Below are positions 10,219 through 21,870 of a DNA stretch of 64,000 nt, in pieces. Within the stretch, counting starts at the first letter, position 1; each line of letters opens with the position of its first letter. Origin of the DNA: Galeruca laticollis (taxonomy: Eukaryota > Arthropoda > Insecta > Coleoptera > Chrysomelidae); assembly GCA_963921935.1 (NCBI GenBank), contig OY998175.1, positions 265,539,709 to 265,603,708 on the forward strand. The letters run 5' to 3'. The position numbers and the translations under genes were made by a program. Under the pieces are notes generated by a model that saw nothing but the letters and a program-made list of their open reading frames with translations, searched no databases and was not told the origin of the DNA.

Positions 10219-11369
10219 CGTCACACCGTCGGAAATTCCAGAGACACGTTGATGTTTTAATAGGTTCTATTATATAATAATTTCCACCTACTTACATATT
10301 CATATTAAATTTTTCAGGTTTTGTTGATTTGCGATTCTAACTCGAACATATAGCGATTTTTTTCAGTCGTTAATTAATTTATTAACCATTTAAACAGATA
10401 GTCAATAAATGTGTCAATCCTATGTAACAATTCATTGTTAACTGTAAATGGTAGATGGTAATTTTTTCAGTGATAAAATGAATTCAAACGAATCTTATAA
10501 TTTGCTGCTTTAAACGAAAAAGTTCATTGACTTTACCGGAAATATTTCTGAATCTCACAATTAAAACCATAAATTTTTTAATACAAGTTATTAATACTAT
10601 ATGACTGCAGCCTTGACAAGTTGATAATATCAAATTGCGGATCAAGATCTCGTAAAAAATGTAGAAGTTAACTACCTTGTGAAAATCGGTAGTACAGTTT
10701 CCGTTATCGGTGAGCAGAACCGGCTTTGAATTAATATATATCAAGTTTTGAAATCAGATACTGTTTTAAATTTTTACAATATATCTATATATAGTGTCCA
10801 ACAAATTGTTCGCTACATATGGGAAAACGTAGAAAAAATTAAGATATATTCAATATATGTTGACATCAGACACTTGGCCACTGACATGGAGACAAATTCG
10901 ATGTGAAAATGCGAAAAGTGGAAAAATATCGAAAAACGTTATTTGGAAAAAATGATCAGAATGACATTTGAGGGACACATGAGAAATTTGGAGCAAAAAA
11001 ACCGAAAATAGGAAAATTCGTATTTTTCGCCATGGTTCTCTTCTGAAATGATATTACACCTTTTTCGTTATTGAAGTAGTTCGCGTAACGCAATATTTAA
11101 TGTGTAAGTTTGAAACAATTCCGAAGTTATGATTGAGGTCAATTGTAGAGAATAAAATGAAAATATTCTTTCAGCGCATGAAACTTCTTTGTAGCAATGC
11201 ATTGTATCTTGTCAGTTTGTGCGGTTTCAAATAATTTAATTGTGATATTACAATTGAAAAGAGACTTTATTATTATATTTCATGGAATATTCCATTAATG
11301 TTTGCCGATCGATCGCAATCGACCGTTGTATGATAAAAATTATGTGGGCATGCAAAAAATAAAGTTCAA
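9605..11369. other. AT-rich region without a recognisable gene
   Basis: I see no convincing coding region. An (AT)n microsatellite occupies 10174-10217. Short open frames such as the one on the minus strand at 10484-10744 show no motif and are probably chance. Confidence 0.6.
10174..10217. repeat. (AT)n microsatellite
   Basis: Uninterrupted alternating AT run of about 44 bases. Confidence 0.95.
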
Positions 11370-13249
11370 AAAATCTTTTATAATGCTAATGATAACCCAC
11401 AAAGTATTCATAACGAGAGAACAAATACGGTTATCTTAACGGCTCTTCTTTGTTATATACAAGAAAATGACAAAAATTCGGATTTAGATATACATCAAGT
11501 GGCTCAAGTCATTAGAACTGCGCAACATGATGTAACTGGGTATTCACCAGCGTTTTTTAATTTTGCTAGACATGTCTACTATCGTAAAATTCCTGAAAAT
11601 GCTAATAATATTGTATATATAAAGGAAAAATCACAACGTTTGGAAGATATACAAACATTACCTAAATTATTTTTTGTTATTCGTAAAAAACTTAAAGATG
11701 CTTATCTTAGAAATGCTAAATATCATAATTTGAGAAAACGTGACGTTGAATATCATGTAGGTGACAAACTTTGGAAACGTAACTTCGTAATTTCTTCTCA
11801 AATTAACAGCTTGACTTGCGATTACTCCGAACGAAGTATTTCGGAATCATTCGGCGACGCCCATCACTCCGATAGGAGTTTTAGTTTTGCTTGAGATTCA
11901 CACATTAGTATTGGGCCGGTGTTACCGAGAGAAGGTTGTATTTCGTGTGGCGTCAGTCGTTGAACTTCTATTCAAAGTGTTTTTTTGTTGGTTAGGCGTT
12001 TGTCTTTGTGTTTCAAAGATAAACATGGATTCAGAACCTGGACCTTCTGGTCAGCACAAAAGAAAAGTTGGAAGAAGTTATGAACTGTTTCGTAACGAAA
12101 AAAGACTAACAATTGAAGAATTACTTCAGTGCTTAGATGATAGTAGCGGTGATGAATATTTGAAAGAATTTGAAGATGAAGATTCTACCTCCAAATCAGA
12201 AGCCGCATTTGCTTCAGACACACGTGATCAGAATCAATTATTAGTTAATATTCCTGGTTCGCCTGTAAATATCAATCCAGCACCGACCAATGTGCAAGTG
12301 AATTTCCAGTGGACAAATACAGGGACATTGAAACACTTCACGTTCAAGAAAAATCAAGAGCTTTTGGTACCAATTCCGGGCAGAGGGGAACCTATAGATT
12401 TTTTTAGCGTTATAATTGACGAGACTTTTCTAGTGCAGATTGTGAACCAAACAAATGATTATGCTATTGCAGTTTTCGTCAGCAATGAAACATCCCTAAA
12501 TTCGCGTATTACAAATTGGAAACATTTGACTGTTGCAGAGTTGAAAATTTTCATAGCTCTCCTCTTCCATACTGGCGCTATTCAACATAGACGAATAAAT
12601 GTTTACCGGAAAATGGATCTTCTTTTCAATATATCACTTTCTCGGAATTATATGTCGAGAAAACGATTTCTTCTCATCCTGAGGTGTCTACATTCTATAT
12701 CTAGAAATACTAAACCTAACGATCGTTTGGGCAAAATGAGGTCTGTAGTAGGCTTTTTCAACGCCAAGATGAACAGCATCTATTACCCAGGAAAGGAACT
12801 CTCGTTAAACGAATCTATGGTACTGTGGTGGGGGAGGTTACAGTTCAAACAGAACATAGAAAATAAACGTCACAAGTATGGGATAAAGCTTTATATGCTT
12901 ACAGAACCTGATGGATTGGTGCTAAAATTTCGCGTGTACGAAGGTTCATCAGATGACTATGGCGGTGCTGGACATACAACCAAAGTAGTTCTACACTTAC
13001 TTGAAGAAAAGTTTTCTCAAGGACACGCGGTATACCTCGACAATTTCTACAACAGTGTTGGCTTAGCTACCAAGCTGCTAGAAAATGACACCTATTGTAC
13101 CGGAACTCTGAGAAGTGACCGTTGTGATACGCCTATGGTTATCGGTGTGTCGGTGACAGACGGAGACAGGTTAACGATAATACGCGGAGACAGGCGAACT
13201 GGAATGCTGATACGAATTGGAGAGATCAGGATAACAATCAAGATAATAA

Positions 13250-13988
13250 TGTGGAAAGAAATGGAAATGCGACAACGCGAAATTGCAATTTATTATCAAA
13301 GTTCTATACTAATGGTTCGGAAGATTTGTTATCTGGAGCAGAAGAAGGAGAAGTGCCCAAAGAAAATTTAATTTCTCCGATGATAAAAATGGAAATTGAA
13401 AACATAGAAACAGAAGCACTAATCGATTCAGGTAGTCAAGTTCCGGCTATATCGGATACATTTTTGTCTAATTTGAGAGATTTGAAATTACCACTATTGC
13501 CGGTGTGTAAGCTAGCGGTTAGGGTAGCCATAGGGGCTAGGGAACAAACAATCAAATGGCAAGTCTTTATTCCAGTAAATATGGGTAACAAAATATATAA
13601 TATTGTTTTTTTAGTAATACCAAAAATGAATGAAAACATTTTACTTGGCACCGATTGGTTGTCGAATAATCATGCACGGTTAGATTTTAGTAACAACATT
13701 TTAACATTTTGTTACGAGGGTGATGATATTAGTATACCGTTTCGGACTCGAGTTAATGGTAGTAATACGCTAACCGTAAATTTGATAAAAAATATTAAAG
13801 ACAGACATTTGTACAGCGAAGAACAATTAATAAATGCGGCGAGAAGCGCTGAAATGTTAAAAGAAAATGAAAAGGAAAAACTACTAAATGTTTTAAAAAA
13901 TTACGCGGAGATTTTTTCAGAAACTCCTGGTTTAACTTCTAAATATGAACATGAAATTTATATGAGAGATGCTTCTCCATTTTATTAA
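13250..13988 (+). pseudogene. gypsy B aspartic protease and start of pol
   Basis: The frame contains EALIDSGSQVPAIS, the retropepsin catalytic DSG, and ILLGTDWLSNNHARLDFS, the GTDWL and LDF pattern that closes gypsy proteases. It continues to a linker with AEIFSETPGLTSKYEHEIY, the usual lead-in to the reverse transcriptase, and ends at a TAA (13986-13988) after SPFY. The same frame continues directly beyond that stop, so this single nonsense codon separates it from the polymerase part. Confidence 0.85.
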
Positions 13989-15095
13989 GCGTCCTACCCG
14001 GTACCGTTCTCACAGAGAGCAGAGGTACAACGTCAAGTTGACGAAATGTTGGAATGGGGGGTTATAGAGGAAGGACCGACAGAATATGTGTCACCATTGG
14101 TCACCGTAAAAAAGAAAGACGGATCGTTGAGGGTTTGTTTAGATGCACGATATCTAAATACTAGGATGTGTATGGATCATGTAATGCCACCTAGACCGGA
14201 AGATTTATTATGTATTTTAGGAAAAGGCCAAGTAATAAGCTCACTCGATATGACGGCGGGGTACTGGCAAATTCCAATTAAGAAGGAGCACTGTAAGTAT
14301 ACCGGGTTTGGGTATAATGGTAAAACGTATTATTTTAAAAGATTACCGTTCGGACTTTCTACCGCAGTGAGTAGTTTTATTGGAGGGTTATCGAAAATTT
14401 TAGGACCTGAAGTGCAACCGTTTACAGTAGCTTACGTCGATGACTTGTTAATATTTTCCGAGTCGGTACAAGAACATTTGCACCATCTAGAAATTATCTT
14501 TAATAAATTTAGAATTGCGAATTTAACAATTAAACTCAGAAAATCATGTTTTGCGCAGCGGGAAATCGAATTTTTAGGGCATATAATAACGTCTCAGGAT
14601 ATCAGAATAAATCCGAAAAGAACCGAATCCGTTCAGAATTTCCCAAGACCCAGGAATATTGAAGAGTTACAGGGCTTTTTAGGGTTAGTTAATTACGATC
14701 TACGATTTTGTGCAAATTTTTCGCAACTTACATTACCGTTATTACCGCTTTTAAGAAAACGAACTATTTGGATTTGGGACGCCGAAAAAGAAAACGCATT
14801 CAACGCTATCAAAAAGGCTTATTTAAATACAACGATTGTTAACCATCCGGATATGAATAGAAATTTTTATGTTCAAACGGATAGTTCAGATTTCGCGTTG
14901 GGAGCATGTTTGTATCAGATGAGTGATACAGGGGTTCAACAAATTTTAGCATTTACAAGTAGAATTTTACAGGGTCCGTATAAAATTACAAGAGTAGTCA
15001 GTAATAACGCATATGAATTACAAGATTCTGAAGGGCGGATTTGTAGTATACAAAACGTGACCAATCTGAAACCTTATAAACAGTATGTTGCCTAA
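13989..15095 (+). pseudogene. gypsy B reverse transcriptase and partial RNase H fused to integrase tail
   Basis: In the same frame as the preceding piece it reads YPVPFSQRAEVQRQV, EYVSPLVTVKKKDGSLRVC, SSLDMTAGYWQIPI, FKRLPFGLSTAVSSF and VAYVDDLLIFSES, a reverse transcriptase with an intact YVDD box. The thumb and connection follow (EFLGHIITSQDI, ELQGFLGLVNY). RNase H begins YVQTDSSDFALGACLYQ and stops after LAFTSRIL, where it is joined in frame to QGPYKITRVVSNNAYEL, the very end of the integrase. An in-frame deletion has thus removed most of RNase H and nearly all integrase. It ends at 15095. Confidence 0.9.
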
Positions 15096-15255
15096 TCAGT
15101 TGTTCCTTAAATAATCTTCTTGTAATTAAAAAAAACTCTGTAGTAGTAATAGTTTGGTTAGTATATTGTTTCTCACGAGTGTTTAATTCTCGTTGCTTAA
15201 GGTTTGCTATACTTGTGTTAGTTTGTACGCAACTCCAATAAAACAGGGGGGTATG

Positions 15256-15560
15256 TGTGATACGCCTATGGTTATCGGTGTGTCGGTGTATGTGCGCAAG
15301 CGCGGAGGTCGAGTGTGCGCGAGTGAAAAGAAGGAGAAATGGGTGGGGCGACCGTCGGAGTGAAGCCGGTGGAAAAGAGGAAGGGGAGAGGAGAGCCGGT
15401 TGCCGGCGAGTTGAACCGGTGATCGAAAAAAGACTATTGAATGTTGCAGTTATACATATGGCTACAATTTGTTAAAATTAAACAGTACGATATTCATATT
15501 ACTAAAAGTGTGTTATTCATCATCCCTCAGACATCCAACCCACACCGAAAAGGTACAACA
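15256..15560 (+). repeat. 3' LTR of gypsy B
   Basis: Begins TGTGATACGCC and ends TACAACA, about 305 bp, with a GC-rich first half. Its first 33 bases are identical to 13123-13155. Confidence 0.8.
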
Positions 15561-16697
15561 CACCGTAAGCACAACCCACAAGAAGTCATGAAGGCAAAAT
15601 TAAAACGAGGAGAAAACGAATTTAGGTTTTCTAATGAAATTCATATTGGTAAATGGGAGGACAAACGCGATGCCACTTATATAAGTACCGAATTTGGAAA
15701 TGAAACTGGTATTTTCAAGAATAAAAGGGAAAAAGAAATTGAAAAACCTAAAGCCGTTCTACACTACAACAAATACATGTCAGGAATTGATCGTCAAGAT
15801 CAAATGCTATCCTATTACCCTTGCAATAGGAAAACGATACGGTGGTACAAGAAACTTTTCATTCATGTTTTCTAAATGAGTTTGATAAATGCATACTATT
15901 TGTACAGAAAGTATTCTGGTGATCGTCGTCTTCGCTTTTGACTATCGACTGGAAGTAATTAGAGATCTGTTAGCCACCCAGGATGATGTACTCGTCCGTC
16001 CTCCTAGCCAGAAAAAGGATTCGAACGCTAGTCATTTTCTTACAAAAATCGAAAAAATCGCCAAGGAAACAAAGAAAGGAAGTACTGAAACCCAGAGAGT
16101 TTGACGAAAGGAATGCAAAACATGCAGGGAACACAAAATAAGGAAACAGACAACGTTTGAATGAAACAATGCCCCGGAAAACCTGGTTTTTGCATCAAAT
16201 GCTTTGACGAATTTCATTAAGAACTCTAGTTTGTTGTCAGTATTTTTGATATATATTTCAATTTTGTTTTGAACGAACTTATTTGTTTTTTATGTTTTCG
16301 TTGTCTATGGTAGTTTACCCGTAAATCAAATATGTTCACTTATTTTATTCTTAATGAAAATAAAAGTTATTTGCATCATGATTACGACATTTTCCTTTCT
16401 TTCTATGGCTAAAATGTGTAACACCGATCGGAGTGTTCGGCGTCTCTCGAAAATTTTAATGACTGACGCCGACCACTCCGATAGGAATGAAATATGTTTA
16501 TGCTAATTTGGAACAAAATATATACATAAATGTAATAAAACCACAATTTACATGATCTCGGTGTAAATAAATATGAAAAAACAAATAAATCACTACGGCA
16601 TCCGGGCATGCTCAAAAAATATAGTAGGCAGTCAACCTGTGAATAACTTCAATGCTAAATTTGCTAAAAAGTACCGTGTGTCGTAAATAAGGTAATT

Positions 16698-18860
16698 TCC
16701 AAATTGGTATTTAATTTAAAATGTCTTGATGGAAATGGTCTTTCTAATTTCCATTCTTAAATAAAATTTCTCAAATTTTGATGACAATTTACCTGATGCT
16801 CATGGCATCAACAGAGACGTATCAGTCAATAAGGACTACATAGACTCGAGTGATAGTGAATAGAGAACTATTGTTTTCATAGTATTTCACGGCACCAAAT
16901 ATATGAGATATTGTGGACGTTTTGGGTAGCATACCCTCGACCTTTCCACTCATTTAATTATATTTGGCTCCCTACGTATAGTTCAGTATTTAGTATGTTA
17001 TTTGTTTCTGTTATTCCACTATATATTCAACATGAGAGAATATTTCACAGATATATTATAACAAAAGTTTAGTTTCTGTTTTTTTTATCATTTCAGGTTA
17101 TGGTCATTTGTATTTATCTCCTACACTTGTAGTTTTTTCTTAATTATGTCATCTTATTTTGTACTGACAAAGTTGGACATTTTTTAGAAGTTTTATTCCT
17201 TTTTGTTGGAAGGGTGGAGTGATGTTTAACTGGCGTGGTAATATTTTGTTGTCTCTGCTTGTTGGAACTTGGTCGTGATTTCACATAATCTCTTGTTTCT
17301 AATTAATCTCATCTTTTGCCTTGATGTACTAGTAATGTATAACTGATTTATATATCATAGACAGGACACATGGATTTTGTTACTTATCTACGGCACTAAC
17401 ATCCTCATTTTTTGTTCTTCAACGTGTAGATTTCATTTCTTTCCGTGTATAATAAAAAAAAAATTTGCTTTCAGCCATTTTTTTTTAACCGAGTAGAGGG
17501 TGTGTAACATGTTTGTTAATAATTTTAATTATTTGTTTTTGAATTTTTAAATAAATAACTAATAGCTATGGTGTCATCTATTGATTGGTATACTAACGAT
17601 AGATGTATTTGTAAATTTGAATAGTGTAGTTGGTTTATCCTAATTCGCAGACATATCAGGTCGATTGATTTTTCTCTTTTTTCGCTAAGGAGTCAATACC
17701 CACACAATGACTAGAAGTTATCTGTGTACTACATTTAATTGTAATGCGCAGACAGATTCCTCTCATACATCCTCAAAGACTAACTCTCCACGATTTATCG
17801 TTAAAGATTAGTTGGCAATGTGGACGAATTGTAAGGTTCTATTGCACTCTCTTTATCAATAACTTATTTTGAAATTAATAATATTTGATTCAATATTCAA
17901 CTTATAAATTTAATAAAAGCCATTCTCAAAGCAATTCTCCTGGCACAGAATAGATAGAATACAGTGGGTAGAACTCATTTCTCGTACATAATTATCGCAT
18001 TTGAACCAATCGGCAACTGAATATAGTTTCCAAGTGTGAAATCTAGTAATAAAAACACCCCTTCTAACAGCGCTAAAAAACGCCTTTTTATATTTCAGAT
18101 GAAGTCCATCTAGACTAACAACTATACCAAATATTAAACGATATGATAAAAATTATGTGGATGAATTGAATTTCAAAAATCATTACAGTAGCAGTACCTA
18201 ATTTGTCGTACATAATTACCTGTTTCATTAATTACCATGGAATATCAGTAAGTTGTTTATAATTATCGTTGATACGATGGAATGATTCATACATTTCATA
18301 GACTGGTACTCTCAATCATCTATAAAGATGATTGAAAAAATCTACATTGTGGATAACTTTTTAATTGGCGTGATAAGTGGCCCATTAGTAATATTGTAAT
18401 AATATTAACTAAATATAAGCTGTATACAGTGTTCACGCTCAAAATTTGGTTTTAAATATATTCATTTGCAAACAAGTAGAGATGCCAAGATAATTATTTT
18501 CTGTTATAATTTATTTATAGCCATTCAATTTTCTAAAAATGCTATAATATTCGCTGATCAAGTCCTGTTCTGCAAACATATTTGAATTTCGGAAGTTCAA
18601 ATAAATTTGTTTCAATTATAATAAGTAATACCTGTTTGTAAAAAAGTATTAACACTTAATTGGGTAGTAGCTTTCAGTTTGTTAACAACGTGAATTTGCT
18701 AATTCCACACACCTTCAGGCGATTTTATAAACAATCATTCATTATGTTTACCAAGCATATCCGTACGTAGGTCGTTTTATATTCGTAATTCGGATAAGAC
18801 CGTCAGCTGAGTGTGTATATATTCGAGAACTTCATACGAGAAAAAAAATCCTTGTGCTGT
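16698..18860. other. AT-rich region without a recognisable gene
   Basis: No coding motif, LTR or clear inverted repeat was recognised on either strand. Confidence 0.55.
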
Positions 18861-18867
18861 TATCAGT

Positions 18868-19330
18868 CCAAAAACCTCTTTATGAGGTAATAATAGGTGA
18901 CTCATGTACATCCCTTACAAAATATGTGATATCAAATCATACGATGTATAGGGTGACACAAGTACTATATCTATTTATAATCTTTTTAAAATAGAGGTAA
19001 GCTATGTGTACATACTCACACTTCATTCCTTATTAATTTGAAAGTTTAAAATAATTGATGTACATGCATTCAGCCCTGTTCCAATAATGTTAGTGTTAGT
19101 TTCAGTTCATCCCAGATTCATTTTAATGCATTTTGTTTTTGATTCTGTCTTATTGTAGTATAGATAATCAACTTTTTAAATTGGTGTGTAGTTTAACCAA
19201 CTAAAGCGAAACAGATGTGTTGTTTGCTTTGTAATGAGTTTCGATAGTATCATTCGGATGCAGCCCTTTCTTTCTAATGTGTTTTAATAGTATGAATCTG
19301 TAGACTGTTTCTAGATAATTCCACAATATA
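18868..19330. repeat. dispersed repeat cluster shared with the flanks of gypsy C
   Basis: 18868-18920 (AGTCCAAAAACCTC then GAGGTAA and AATAGGTGAC) recurs at 25671-25725. 18920-19070 recurs inverted at 30170-30330. 19060-19330 (with AAACAGATGT and TTTCGATAGTAT segments) recurs at about 29705-29960. It probably belongs to transposon ends of a PLE or gypsy family. No protein is encoded. Confidence 0.6.
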
Positions 19331-19362
19331 TTTAAAAAAATGTATAAAATTCTAATAAATTT

Positions 19363-20060
19363 CACAGTTGTTTCGATATTAAATATCAACGTCAGAATGA
19401 CGGAAGTTACATTTCATTTGATGCCTACCTGATGTTTAATAATTATTTTTGGCTAGGCCTTGTGATTGACTAAGTATATGTTAATAGAAGAAATAAGGAG
19501 ATATGATATTACAAATATTTATACTTAGATATTATTAGCCCTATGGGGATATCCTGGTTACCTTTTTCCCAATTAAGTTCAGTATAACTGGATTTACTCG
19601 AAGAATTGGAAATTAGAAGACACTTAAGAAGCCCACAATATGAAGTCGTCGATGAAAAGATAAATCTAGGGAGTTCTCCACATTTAAACTGTCTTCTTGA
19701 GTGATAATTGTAAAGATGAGTAGATATAGTTTTCCTTGTTTTCTATATTATTGCAATGTTATACTGTTCTTAATTGGGAAAAAGATATCCAGGATGTCCC
19801 CATAGGGCTAATAATATTTAAGCATTAATATTTGTAATATCATATCTTCTTACTTTTTCTATTAACATATGTTAAGTCAATCACAAGGTGGTCTAGCTAG
19901 AAATATTCATAAAACATCAGGTAGGCATCAAATTAAATGTAACTTCTGTAATTGTGACGGTGATATTTATTATCGGAACAATTGTCAAATTTCTTAGAGT
20001 TCTTAACATTCCCTTGAATATATTGTGGAATTATCTAAAAACAGTAAGTTTCATTTGAAA
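19363..20060. mobile_element. PLE fragment with inverted terminal arms
   Basis: The centre (about 19590-19703, plus) encodes LLEELEIRRHLRSPQYEVVD and NLGSSPHLNCLLE before a TGA, the tail of the PLE protein also seen at 31451. On each side are large inverted arms: CCTATGGGGATATCC (about 19549) mirrors its copy at about 19794, and further out ATGCCTACCTGATGTTTAAT mirrors AAACATCAGGTAGGCAT (about 19912). Degenerate hammerhead-like cores occur in both arms: minus strand about 19365-19395 and plus strand 19954-19995. PLEs are known for inverted partial copies at their ends, which fits. Confidence 0.7.
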
Positions 20061-20197
20061 CAGTAACTCAATATCTGCTTGTATTTTACTGCCACATGTT
20101 TTTTTAGAATAAAAAATGTTTTTGTGGGTTTAAAATGGTGCAAAGTATCCCCCATTGTGGGATTACTTTGCACCACATGAGAATTTATTCAATTTCT

Positions 20198-21003
20198 TGT
20201 GACGACACAGTCGTCTGAACATAAAATAACCCCGATAAATAATCAGAAAACAGAACTCTACACGAGCCAAAACTAGACAGAGTTGGGCACCCAGCACCGA
20301 GAGTGCAGCACCTTCGCCGTTCCGCTAATAACTTGACCGATACTACCAAAGCATACGTTCTGCGATATACCAGGCAAGCTCTACCTTACGTAGGATGACG
20401 CTAGAGAGCTTCAACTGAAAATAACTGAAGTGTTGCACTATATTCCGGAGCGTGTTGAGCTTAGGAATCGTGAACACATAAATATCCCGCTTCTCCTTGA
20501 CCCCTCGGTGTGCGATGAACTCGAGGATAGACGCTAAGCAAACCTGTATATCGGACGAAGTCCTAAAGCGTGTTGAGCTTAGGGCGGACGCCAACTACCC
20601 TAGGCCAAGCCCTGCAGCGTGTTGAGCGCAGGACCGAGGCCTTTCCGATTAGCCGAAATTCCGGAGCGCGTTGAGCCCGGGACGGAAGCAAACTCCCGAC
20701 CTTCGAAATCACGCTGTGCGTTGAACGCGGGATCTCGACCCTGAAACACCCCTTTGGTTATAGGAACCTAGCGTCCCAGTGAGGAATCTGGGCAACCGAG
20801 AAGAATAATCCGCGGCCCAATCCGAAGACCACCCTAGAGGGACTGCCCGCCTCCAGGACCAATAAATCTTGTATATATACTTATTGTACAGAGTTTTAGG
20901 TTTTAATTGTAGATATTTAATGTAGGCTGAATAAAGAAATATATCTAACCATCCAACCCCTTTTATGCTCTACCACACTGACGCACCCTCACATTCTTCA
21001 ACA
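20198..21003 (+). repeat. solo LTR-like segment with serial short hairpins
   Basis: Begins TGTGACGACAC, ends TTCTTCAACA, is much more GC-rich than its surroundings, and carries AATAAA near its 3' end. A core GCGTGTTGAGC or variant recurs at least five times between 20450 and 20735, each time flanked by arms that pair (for example CCTAAAGC with GAGCTTAGG). No target duplication was found, so the exact ends are tentative. No internal retroelement sequence adjoins it. Confidence 0.55.
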
Positions 21004-21294
21004 AAATAAATACTGGCGTCAAGATAACTGCTGCTTTATGAAAGAGTAGAAATATACGCCCTGTATTTTTTTACAGGTAGTTAAACACTTATTTATTGAA
21101 CCAAAATTGATCAAAAGGACGAACTGTTTAAAATCGTTGAAAAACTTATCTATCCTTGTAGGCCATTCCCATGATTTTACAATTTTCTCCATTGGATTAA
21201 GTATAGCTCCACATCTAGAGGTTGGGTAAGATATGTACTATTTGTAGAAAGACATACAAAGTGAATATCATGGTTACGGCATAATTCGCTTAAT

Positions 21295-21870
21295 TTATGT
21301 TGATAAATTATCCCCGATGAGAACTGTCTTAGCATCACTTTTCTTCAACATAATTGTTGCGAACCAATCTGAAAATGAATGGGACCTAAACCATAAAGAC
21401 GCAGAAGTACTATAGCGTGTGCCATTTGGACCTCCTTTTACCCAGATTATCCCATACATGCCTACCCTGTATACCATATAAAGTGGTAAAAGTTCTCTAG
21501 CCGCATTTCCTTCCATCATTGAGGCGATTGCACTTCTATATGAATTGCAAATTCTTTCCGGGTGTTTTGTGCCTCTTTTGGTAATAACTCGCTTCATGCC
21601 CGAATTGTCCATTAATTTTGTCCCATCGTAGTTGCAGATTTCAGTTGTAGGAACGTTTTATATGATAATTCCTATGTTTTTAATATAGGCCTTTACAGTT
21701 GTCTCATCTACAGCTACACTACTACGTTTTACAATATTAGCAAGGCGAATTATTAAATTGTATTGTCGTTTAATGAATGACTTTGTCCATTCCTTTCCAG
21801 GGAAATTATCATTAGAACTGGTCACTTTTCTTCCCTGTTGATTCAAATATGTCCGAATTTACATGTTAAA
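21295..21870 (-). pseudogene. pogo/Tigger-type transposase fragments
   Basis: Reading the minus strand from 21870, the first piece resembles the CENP-B-type helix-turn-helix (NQQGRKVTSSNDNFPGKEW, TKSFIKRQY, RLANIVKRSSVAV). After a frame break, 21612-21295 gives MDNSGMKRVITKRGTKH, then LPLYMVYRVG and VLIGDNLST. This corresponds to the DDE core, with Asp in MDNSG and Asp in GDNLS. The end of the core and the third acidic residue are lost. It would have recognised the element ends and catalysed cut-and-paste transposition. Confidence 0.75.

Larger units (their letters stand above)
13123..15561 (+). mobile_element. Ty3/gypsy element B inserted in the piggyBac transposase, internally deleted
   Basis: The 3' LTR spans about 15256-15560, starts TGTGATACGCC and ends in CA. 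The 5' end keeps only the first 33-35 bases of the same LTR (13123-13157) before running into internal sequence, so most of the 5' LTR and gag are deleted. ACCGT flanks both sides (13118-13122 and 15562-15566), a target duplication inside the transposase Arg codon region. A purine-rich AAACAGGGGGG tract (15241-15251) precedes the 3' LTR. Because the 5' LTR is gone, the element has no promoter of its own. Confidence 0.85.
12025..16220 (+). pseudogene. piggyBac transposase, split by gypsy B
   Basis: The ATG at 12025 starts MDSEPGPSG. An acidic N-terminus (SSGDEYLKEFEDED) is followed by the DDE_Tnp_1_7 core: FVSNETSLNS, LKIFIALLFHTGAI, YMSRKRFLLILRCLH, KELSLNESMVLWWGRL and YLDNFYNSVGLATKLL. The frame is cut at 13122 and resumes at 15567 with KHNPQEVMKAKLKRGENEF. 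It continues through NKYMSGIDRQDQM to a TAA near 15874, then in shifted frames to a cysteine-rich tail (CKTCREHK, CPGKPGFCIKCFDEFH) ending at 16220. The first catalytic Asp is Asn here (SLNES); the second (YLDN) and third (GIDRQD) are present. It is inactive from the insertion, stops and this substitution. Confidence 0.9.
11807..16639 (+). mobile_element. piggyBac element inserted in gypsy integrase A
   Basis: The left end follows TTAA (11803-11806) and begins CAGCTTGACTTGC. The right end mirrors it as GCAGTCAACCTG and is followed by TGAA (16640-16643), a one-base-decayed TTAA. Subterminal repeats with CACTCCGATAGGA and GGCGACGCC-like units lie at 11822-11880 and 16425-16490. It carries a transposase gene interrupted by gypsy B. 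Removing the element restores the reading frame of the interrupted integrase, which supports the boundaries. Confidence 0.9.
11370..16697 (+). pseudogene. Ty3/gypsy integrase fragment A, split by a piggyBac element
   Basis: Part one (11370-11806) encodes HNERTNTVILTALLCYI, DIHQVAQVIRTAQHDVTGYS, AFFNFARHVYY and GDKLWKRNFVISSQ. This is the end of the integrase core (ER of the catalytic helix) and the C-terminal domain (GDKVWKRN type). Part two (16640-16697) continues in the same frame as NNFNAKFAKKYRVS once the piggyBac is removed and one TTAA kept, then stops. Upstream catalytic domains are missing. It is the oldest layer of the nest. Confidence 0.85.

Noticed and set aside
20343..20594. Minus-strand open frame in the GC-rich LTR
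   Set aside because: It overlaps the serial hairpins and shows no protein motif.
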